Source of the DNA: Macrocystis pyrifera
Taxonomy: Eukaryota > Sar > Phaeophyceae > Laminariales > Laminariaceae
Length of the DNA stretch: 64,000 bases
Direction: 5' to 3'
Assembly (NCBI GenBank): GCA_031763025.1
Contig: JASSKH010000040.1
Location: forward strand, 757,001 to 821,000
The notes under the pieces were generated by a model, which worked only from the letters and a program-made list of their open reading frames with translations, ran no database searches and was not told where the DNA came from. The position numbers and the translations under genes were made by a program. Within the stretch, counting starts at the first letter, position 1, and every line of letters begins with the position of its first letter. Positions 57,201-64,000 of the stretch are shown piece after piece.

Positions 57201-60200
57201 TATACATTGTCGTCACCTTGCCGCTGGGCTGCTCCTTCTGCTCGGCGAGAAGAGCGTTGGCCTGCCCCACCCCTGTTGGGGAGAGATCGAGGCCTAACGA
57301 GTCGTACCCGCTCTTGCCGAAAGCGATCGCGTCGTACCCACGGCCGCAGCCGGCACAAGCGACCGACCCTTGGGGAGAATACCTGAGAGTATCATAACAC
57401 AGACGGCGCCCGCGAATAAGGAACTCGAATTTGGCGTCGAGACTCAATTTCTTATTTTGTTGCCAGTATTAAGCACAGGCTACTCTTGGCTATTCTGTGG
57501 GGTTTAGAATGGCACCCTACCCTGAGCATCGTTGTTTTGTTCAAACGAAATATTTCGCGTCCCCGAATTCGGAAAATAAATAATTACCTCTATTTCCAGT
57601 ACGATATTATTTAATCACACTTTTCTTTTTTTCATCAGATCACATCCTTTAGTTGCAAGTGATTTCAATAAACCAACCTCGAAAGAGAAAACTATCCTCA
57701 ATTTCTTGCGACCGAATTTCTCAAGAGCGGGCACCTGTTCGTATGCATGGAATCTTCAACACTGACAATTACGTGTCGGTTCGGGATACTGGCCGATTCT
57801 GGGTTATTTGACTCTTATATTTCGAGTTTGCGTGTTTGTGGTGACGCCCAACAGGTCACTCACTCTCTCTGTCTTTATCCTCTTCGGACGCCACTTATGC
57901 ACGACCTGAAACTTCCATACATAGACAGCCCTGCAATCTGGGCTAATGGGCCTCAAGCTACGAACACTCTAGAGTGTTCGTACCCACGCAGCCTTACGGG
58001 TGATGCAGTTGGAGATCTACGGGTACAAGTATTGGAGCAGGGTCTTTCTCTCGAAGAGCTGAAACAGGCGAGCACAGACGCTGAGGAGCGTCGCAAGACA
58101 TATCGTGATGAGCTGATTGGGATGATGGCCGTACTGTTGAAGACCAGCCGCGGACACAAGGCGCAGAGAGAGTTAGGTGGGCAGCAACCGCCACCCACCG
58201 CTGGTGCAGCAGGGAGAGGTGCTGCATCACTACCGTAGGAATTCTCCGACAGCGCCGGTGGGAGCACGGGGGTTGAACGTGTTCCCGCGGAAGCTGAGCT
58301 CCGTGGGGATCAGCTTGACAGGAGAGGACAAGGCAGGGGCTTAGACCTCATAGGAGAGAACTCCTCTATCACACACGGTGGTCTGTGGTCGGCAATTTCT
58401 GGCACAGCCTAAAATGGCGGTGCCTCTCCTGAAAGGGCGAGGGAAGTTTGAGTGTTTTCCAAAACAAATGCAGTTTACAATAAGCTCCGTATTTGGTAGC
58501 GACCGGGACCTTGAGATTAGTGCAGATGGGAACGACAAAGGGTCCCCATGGCCCACGGCGTGACAGCCTTGATGTACTAGAGGCAGCTGATGGCCTTCGT
58601 ATTTATGCTTAAACTTTGCAGTCTAATGTCGACAAGGTTAGATTCCAACGTAGTATAACTTCGAGAACGTCTTGACAGGAGGTCGTGGGCTGGCACGACA
58701 CGAAAACCAACGGCCAGCAAGGTTCGCGCATCAGACAGACAGTACAATTTCAAAATCGGCAAGCAGGACGACCCTGTAAAGATTTTGTACGAGATGGAGG
58801 ACTTGCTCGTGAGTTGAACAACGCGGGACTGAGCGTGAATGACAACACTCTGTATGCATGTTTTGTCTCTGCCTTTCCTGCTGTCGAGTATGCACTCGAG
58901 ATTCGAAATATCAAAGATTCGGAATATCAACGCCAAGCAAAGCTTACGGCCGGAACGAGACCCTTCACCTAGTTCGCAGCTTCTGTAGTAAGAGACACTT
59001 CTCCTGTCTTTCGGCGAGTCGAAGGGCTCGTCAAACGCCCTTGCTCTCCTCAGCAATGGAGGGCGCGGCCGCGGTGGTAGAGACAAACGGGGTCAGGACG
59101 GAAAAAAACAGCAAGGAAGACGGAAACGACGGCGCAACCGCAGGAGCCGCGAAGAAGAAGGATTCGGTGACATGTAGCCGATGCAGAGCTACGGGCTACT
59201 ACAGCGACAGCTGCATCACCAAAGACTACAACGGGTGAGGTGGCAGAGAACACGAGAGCAGCAAATGCGGATCGCCGGTGGAGATGGGGAACGTGTTTAT
59301 GATGGTGGAGAGTCCCGGAGACGCAGCCATGGACACGATGTCGTTTTACGGGAGCAGCAGCAGGTGCAGCAGCAGCAGCAGCAGCTAAAAGTCCCAAAGC
59401 GGAACAATAACCATGGGTACCTCCGCCGTGTGTAGCGGCAGAGGGACTTTAAGCGGCATTTGCCGTGCGCACTCCACCACGGGGAGATGTAGCAGTGGAG
59501 GTGGAATACGTGCGGGTAATCGCGGAGCGAGGGGAAACAGGTCTGCACAATTCGCAAGAACAGACGGGCGGCGACCAGGCGGTGTACAGCTGGCCGCGTC
59601 GACCGGTGGGGGGAAGTCACGCGGTGTACTCGTAATCCGCGCTCACTCTACTGCGGGGAGATTGGTGGTGATGGTAGCGGACATGGAGGAATCGTGAGCT
59701 GTCTGCAGCTGTGTTAACTACGAGGGGTGGCACGTTCGCATGGCCTCGCCGCGAGCACTGCAAGACAGACGCATTCAACGATAGGGGTGGTATTTTTAGG
59801 CCCAAATATTCATGCCTGATCGGGGTTCCTTAAGGGCACTGAGGAGGTACCCAACATCGTTTATTTTTACTATCGCTTTTTCGTTACAGACCTACTGTTG
59901 TAGGCTATGGGCATTGTTCATCGGGTAAAGTATGGATTTTTTGGTAAAGAAAGGCAGTGTTTCGGATGAGATGCAGCGCGTCTCAGGCGAGGAGCCACAG
60001 AAAATTGCAGGCGTACTCGACCGTAGCATGCGTCGACAGCAGCAGCAACAGCAGCAGCAGCGAGAGGTTGTGTGAGGGAGCAGACGTGGTTATGTTGTCA
60101 GCAGGAGCTTTACGTGATTCCGGCAGCACTAATTACCGGGGCAACGGCAAAGCGTATGACTCTTTCCTTGGGGATGTTCATAGGAATAGTAAGTGACTTC

Positions 60201-63200
60201 CTTTCCCTTCTCTCAAAAAACTTTTTCGGTTGGAATTATTTACATACTTTAAAATTGGTCGGGCCATGGTAAAGTTTGTCGTTCGCGACGAGGGTGGAAT
60301 TTCTGAAATGTGTGGGATTTGTCATTCGTCCAGGGTTTTCGTGAATGGTAGGAAATGTATCGTTTGGGTTAATCCTACAGTAGGTTCTAACCCTCACCCC
60401 CCTGGTAATTGGAATAATCGTATTTCGTGTTCAAATCAGACAGTCTTGCAAATCAAACGCACTTCGTGGCGTTCCAAGAAGGGACTAAAGTTGGTGTGGG
60501 CAGGACCACAATGACTGGTCGAACCGAAATATATTTTTTCAAGGTTTGGAGGGAGAAAGGGTAGGTACGCCTTGAGGCGTGTCGTATTTTTATTGTGTGT
60601 TATTGGTGGTTACTGGTTTTATTGATTTTGCGTGTATCTCTCGTGTGCTGCTGTCTATCTGCGTTTTCATGACTGGTTGAGCATGGTATGCATAGTCATG
60701 ATTACTTATTCTACCATCATCTTTTGTTTTCCGAACTTAATGGATGATTGAAGCATTGTTTCGCGACTGAAAACGGTTGAATACCTGAGGATTTGGTTGA
60801 TTCGCGAGCAAGTCGCTTTGCCGCTGTTTTCTGCGATAAAACGTGGTGGTTTCACGGAATATGGAATAGTTTAGCGCCGGGGAAAGTATATACTCAAGTC
60901 ATGCGGAAAAGGAGGCATGCTGCTATGTCGCTTTATCGTTGCGGTCTGTGCGTCTATGGCGGGAGTAAATGATGTTGTGTTCGGAGGAACGAGGTCCTTC
61001 GCGATCTCTGGCACTTTATGATCCTCCTTAGTTTTTGCTCTTGAGGCGCGGCTACTGGCAATCTCTTCTGAGGTTGCAATAGCTGCACCATGTATGGGAG
61101 TGTGCAAGAGATTTTTGGTTTTCGGGACGGGTTTCCTCTTTCGCCACGGTCGTTTATTTAGGTCATGGAGTTGTGCACGATTCTTGGTCCCGTCACTGCT
61201 GCTTCATAGGTCTTTTCAAGAGCCAGGGAGGGTGTTTGTATGGACTGTTCGGCATTGACCGCAGTTACGTGTCGGCTCGGGCAATTGCTCTATTCTGGGT
61301 ATTTTGACTCTTGACTTCTGAGCTTGTGTGTGATGACGTCTAAGGTCACTCACTCTCTCTGTTGTTATCCTCTCGGGACAAAAAAAAAAATAACAATGGT
61401 AAAGGTAATAAAATGTCCATCCATAGACTGCCCTGCAGTCTACATAGGCTAATCGGCCTGAGGTTACGAAGAGCGCCCCCCCCCGTGTGTATTCATGTAT
61501 ACATTCGTACCCTCGCTATAATACACCTGGTATACAGTTACCAGGTACATACTGTAGGATTATGAGTTCTGTATATGTTGGTACCAGCAGGTTGGTGACC
61601 ACAACGAAAAGAGGTACAGCAGTAGTTTGAGTACCGTACGAGTACCGAGTCGTACCGAGTATATACGAGCGTATACCCTGGTATACGAGTCCATGATAAC
61701 AACAAAGACGTTGGCGGCTGATGTTAGGCTTCATTTAGAGGAGGGAAATGGTGAAAGGGGGGTATACCCCCCGGGTTTTTCGGCCATTTGGGGGTGTAAG
61801 CCAATCACGCCCACGGCGGGCGCTCCCACGTGCCCCAACTTGCCGCAAAAGCAATTCCGTCGCGCTGACAAGACACGCGCAGCCCATGCTCAACACGCAC
61901 ATCCTTTTTGTTTTTTTCGTGCACATTTTTGGGGCTAACGGGACCGCGGCACAACGAAATAAGTCACGAAATACCTAATAGTGTAAAGTAGTGTGAACGA
62001 AACTTCGTTCTTACCAGGTACCAGGCACAGAGTAGTGCAAATTTTACGAATACACTGGCCACCTGTGCAGCTCTTATTCCAATCACACCATCTTCATCAA
62101 GGGTACCTGTAGAATCCAAATGACTTAAAACATGGAAGGTGTTATCAATCGACAACCAGACTTGATTACTTGAGGGGGGGGGGGGGAATAGCAATAACGC
62201 AGTCTCCCTTTGAGTGACCCTATATATCTCATACTGACTCCTGACTCTCACCGACGCATCACTCAAACTTGAAAGGGTGACGTTGGTGGCGTTTAAAAAA
62301 AAACATCCGGGCGACCGAAATACCAGCCTTGACAAATAAAACCCGCATCCTGAACAAAGTAGGCTGACGGTGTCTGCACAGATGTGGAGGCTTCAACCGC
62401 CCTCAACACACCTGAACAGGGGGCGCAGTATATCGTCTCCTCCTCCTCCCCCCCCCCCCCCGATTCTGCGTACGCTTCCGCGGAAAGAACACCCATCTAT
62501 ATTGAGGGACCATCCCTGAGTAGGGCGGTCACCGATTAAAATTGCAGGTTTCAGGCCGTTTCCTATGCGGTTCGATTTCGATCTTCAGATTTGTATTTTT
62601 CGATCTCAAAATCGAATGACCCTACTTATGCAGTCCGATTATGCAAAATCCGACCGGAAATTTTTCGATTTGAGATTCCGATGACCCAAGTCGTCGGATT
62701 TTGGCCCAAGCCAAAATCCGACGACCTGGGTCATCAGATTTTCAAATCGAAAAATGACATGCTCTCTAAATTCAAGATAATATCCACGACAGCAAACAGC
62801 AGCGGAACGATCGATGAGTTGGATGGTGATACAGCTGTATAGCGAAGTTGCTTCGCGCCCGACGCGCGGACGGCGCATCCCTCCGTGGCTAGACTACAGT
62901 CGGCTGGCGCGGGCTCGGGCCTAGAGACCAAGAGAAGAGCACCCGGCACGCGCCTCTCCGTGGATACGTACTCGTAGACTACACTGCAGCTGTACAGCAG
63001 CAGCAGCAGCAAGTCAAGTCACAAAATCAAACACAAAATACCAAGACAGGTTGACTCTAGCGCACTCGCCACATCTCTTCGCCACCAGACTAGAGGCAGT
63101 CAGCGTGGGCTCGGACGCTTGGGTCCTACGCGCAGGGCAGCGCACCCAGCGCGTCTCTTCGCGGCGCCAAATCACAAAAACAGCAGTTGGTCTCGGCGTT

Positions 63201-63754
63201 TGCTCGAGTCTCTACACGCACAATAAATCTGATTTTTCCGCATAGGAAGGCCCTTTCGATTTTATAAATCACAATAATTGTAAAATTAGGTAAAAATGGA
63301 ATATAGACGAGGCGTATTACGCAGCTTGCAAAATTGAGTATCAACTATTTAATCAGTCCAACTCACAGCTGACGTATTTCAAAATTTTATAAAAAAAAAA
63401 AAATTGAAATACGGCCCTTTCGATTTGTCAAGCTCAAATCCATGTATCTGAAAATGCCATCGGGTCAAAATCTGAAGCTCAAAAATCGAACCGCATACGT
63501 GGCAAGAGATTCCTACCGCCTTATCGTTGGCGGACACACATGCACAAGGTATAGCCGTACTGCTGGATACTGCTGTGTACGACTACCACTACTGCTGCCT
63601 GTGCAATGTACGATACCTTGGTCTAGAAGCTGCTGGAGGGCAGGGGAGACGGCCCCGGTGTCCCACATATCGCCCTTTTTGAGGCCGCCCGACCAGTACT
63701 CCTCCCATCGAGGAGACGCGCCAACTTCTTCGGAAAGGCTGCTCGTCGTGCTCA

Positions 63755-63755
<1 letters not shown>
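54132..63755 (-). CDS. TPMT-superfamily SAM-dependent methyltransferase (thiol/halide type), complete five-exon model
   Basis: Five exons splice in phase to about 214 residues, close to the 220-250 usual for the family. The N-terminus has WEEYWSGGLKKGDMWDTG and SPAL. Motif I is ACAGCGRGYDAIAFG, followed by YDSLGLDLSPTGV. Exon 3 has SGDFFKF and FDVILDYTFL, exon 4 has LLSPGGELVTLIFPI, and exon 5 has GPPFAVSEAIV and GKTALGRWRF before TAA. This is the order seen in thiopurine methyltransferase-like proteins and plant/algal methyl halide or thiol methyltransferases. They move methyl from S-adenosylmethionine to thiols or halides, and brown algae are known to emit methyl halides. The acceptor substrate is inference. 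The ATG at 63,753-63,755 is chosen because homologous sequence starts soon after. The frame is open further upstream through a Ser run to the window edge, so a longer N-terminus, possibly a targeting peptide, is possible. Exon 1 to exon 2 joins a little short before motif I; a tiny exon may be missed. Confidence 0.85.
54891..54993 (-). CDS. Methyltransferase exon 4
   Basis: The acceptor is GGCATGCAG and the donor is gtgtgc. The first base completes the Cys of DYTFLC, then 34 codons read ALDPSVRNDWADHM and LLSPGGELVTLIFPIVEK. The R..WA..M..LL.PGG.L segment is diagnostic. Confidence 0.9.
55842..55998. repeat. Tandem direct repeat, two units of about 80 bp
   Basis: TTCATTATCCGAAGAACTAA with AACCTA, then GAGGGCAAACGAT and GGAAGATGGACGAGA, occurs twice in succession in the intron between methyltransferase exons 3 and 4. 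Confidence 0.85.
56601..56686 (-). CDS. Methyltransferase exon 3
   Basis: The acceptor is TTCTAAG and the donor is gtgagt, phase 0 to 2. It encodes VRFRSGDFFKF and FDVILDYTFL. GDFF and D(Y)TF(L) are the family's post-motif-I signatures. Confidence 0.9.
57217..57368 (-). CDS. Methyltransferase exon 2 (SAM-binding motif I)
   Basis: The acceptor is CTCCCCAAG and the donor is gtgacg. Two bases complete the Gly codon of exon 1, then 50 codons give ACAGCGRGYDAIAFG and YDSLGLDLSPTGVGQANALL. GCGRGYD is the SAM-binding glycine loop and the Asp of GLDLS is the ribose-binding acidic residue. Confidence 0.9.
57736..57966 (+). repeat. 5' LTR
   Basis: It begins TGTTCGTA and ends TACGAACA, an exact 8-bp inverted terminus. 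It shares ATTACGTGTCGGTTCGGG-type, GTCACTCACTCTCTCTGT and ATAGACAGCCCTGCA-type blocks with the 3' repeat. Confidence 0.75.
58010..59240 (+). pseudogene. Copia gag remnant with altered zinc knuckle
   Basis: Helical N-terminal sequence (LEELKQASTDAEERRKTYRD) is followed by a UBN2-type domain spread over several frames: FGSDRDLEISADGNDKG, then KIGKQDDPVKILYEMEDL and LARELNNAGLSVNDNTLYAC. A zinc knuckle follows near 59,170-59,220, CSRCRATGYYSDSC, where Tyr occupies the usual His position. Stops and at least three frameshifts show that it is dead. Confidence 0.7.
60257..60514 (+). other. Unassigned open frame inside the LTR element
   Basis: An ATG-started frame of about 85 codons reads MVKFVVRDEGGISEMCGICH and VFVNGRKCIVWVNPTVGSN, then a basic C-terminus and TGA. 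The CxxC pair and composition look protein-like. It does not match gag or pol that I know, and could be host sequence captured by the element or chance. Confidence 0.3.
61224..61232 (+). promoter_or_regulatory. Polypurine tract of the LTR element
   Basis: The purine run of about nine bases immediately precedes the TGTTTGTA start of the 3' LTR, the expected primer site for plus-strand DNA synthesis. Confidence 0.55.
61233..61472 (+). repeat. 3' LTR
   Basis: It begins TGTTTGTA and ends near TTACGAAGA. It differs from the 5' LTR by many substitutions and an A-rich insertion near 61,380, so the insertion is old. Confidence 0.7.
62521..63524. mobile_element. Long-TIR element, about 1 kb
   Basis: The left end carries GGGCGGTCACCGATTAAAAT and later TATGCGGTTCGATTTCGATC and TTCAGATTT. 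The right end, reverse complemented, carries AAGGCGGTAGGAATCTCTTG, TATGCGGTTCGATTTTTGAG and TTCAGATTT. Terminal inverted repeats are about 60 bp and imperfect. Inside are a long hairpin (62,660-62,755), AGC repeats and GGCCCTTTCGATTT blocks. There is no transposase frame. The right end lies about 90 bp from methyltransferase exon 1. Confidence 0.7.
62660..62755. repeat. Hairpin with 46-bp arms
   Basis: The left arm at 62,660-62,705 and right arm at 62,710-62,755 are reverse complements with only a few mismatches, separated by four bases. The arms contain GTCGTCGGATTTTGGC and its complement. Single-stranded or transcribed, it would form a long stem. Confidence 0.85.
63617..63755 (-). CDS. Methyltransferase exon 1
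   Basis: It reads from ATG for 46 codons plus one base, with donor gtatcg. It encodes MSTTSSLSEEVGASPRWEEY and then WSGGLKKGDMWDTGAVSPAL. A CTG/AGC run upstream gives a poly-Ser segment in the same frame. Confidence 0.8.
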
Positions 63756-63791
<36 letters not shown>

Positions 63792-63792
63792 A
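63755..63792. repeat. CTG/AGC trinucleotide run
   Basis: About eleven CTG units on the plus strand (poly-Ser in the methyltransferase frame on minus) lie immediately upstream of the chosen start codon. Confidence 0.85.
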
Positions 63793-64000
63793 GCGGCGGC
63801 GGCTTGGTCAACAGGTGATCGTAGAAATAATAGCGATAGATGTGGCGAAAAATGTCGCGACAACCGCACGAAAGCACCTTCGTCGTGGAACAGCGGCGGT
63901 GGTGATGATGTTCTTGGTTGGTGCTGCTGCTTCTGCTGCGCTGAGGGTACTGCTGCGAAAGAGAAGGCTCGAACTGCCACGAAAGAAAAGGCTAGCTGCG

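Larger units (their letters stand above)
57736..61472 (+). mobile_element. Copia-like LTR retrotransposon, decayed, pol largely missing
   Basis: Two direct repeats of about 231 and 240 bp bound a 3.7 kb element. Between them are a broken gag, no recognisable integrase or reverse transcriptase, and a polypurine stretch (CAGGGAGGG) directly before the 3' LTR. A complete Copia element is about 5 kb, so most of pol is deleted or never present. Flanking GCACC and GCGCC could be a decayed 5-bp target duplication. It sits inside methyltransferase intron 1, in opposite orientation. Confidence 0.75.

Overview
The window is eukaryotic nuclear DNA: genes are split by long introns with GT-AG borders, no operons are visible, and microsatellites, minisatellites, small inverted-repeat transposons and decayed retrotransposons fill most of the space. 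The intron density, the polyol dehydrogenase and thiol/halide-type methyltransferase families and the pervasive G-tracts fit a stramenopile, most likely a brown alga. That placement is inference; no marker gene is present to settle it. All exon models were assembled by eye from splice borders, reading phase and family motifs.

Three host genes can be supported. (1) About 8.3-16.6 kb, plus strand: a WNK/NRBP-type protein kinase homologue in five exons. Its catalytic-loop motif reads HKN instead of HRD and the DFG position reads GGV, so it looks like a pseudokinase. Its N-lobe was not found. Two exons change frame at G-tracts. (2) About 45.6-36.1 kb, minus strand: a polyol-specific long-chain dehydrogenase in at least eight exons, with the K-x4-N-G-x-H active-site signature. 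Mannitol-1-phosphate 5-dehydrogenase is the likeliest identity. One intron appears to be GC-AG, and the N-terminal exon was not found. (3) 63.76-54.13 kb, minus strand: a complete five-exon TPMT-superfamily S-adenosylmethionine methyltransferase of about 214 residues. Its 6.2 kb first intron carries a decayed Copia-type LTR element in the opposite orientation.

Layout: 0-8 kb is repeat territory (short interspersed family B, two TIR elements, two duplicated CGGTAC palindrome arrays). 8-16.6 kb is the pseudokinase, with TIR elements, family B copies and CTG/GGC repeats in its introns. 16.6-23 kb holds a GGTACC minisatellite, very long poly-G tracts (up to 122 G), TA-flanked MITEs and a 730-bp AAT/CAA/AAT array. 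23.3-28.3 kb holds two halves of LINE-type elements in opposite orientation (reverse transcriptase on minus, endonuclease on plus), each hit by the same MITE family. 28.3-36 kb holds tandem arrays, G-tract-linked interspersed family C, further MITEs and a 1-kb minisatellite with a 21-bp period. 36-45.6 kb is the dehydrogenase, its introns loaded with family C. 46-54 kb holds a Copia-like gag remnant, a foldback repeat and no recognisable gene. 54-64 kb is the methyltransferase with its nested elements.

The three genes show no functional link beyond proximity. The strongest non-gene signals are three dispersed repeat systems: a roughly 110-bp MITE with TA target duplications (seven copies), an interspersed family with poly-G at fixed points (about fifteen copies or fragments), and palindromic CGGTAC arrays.
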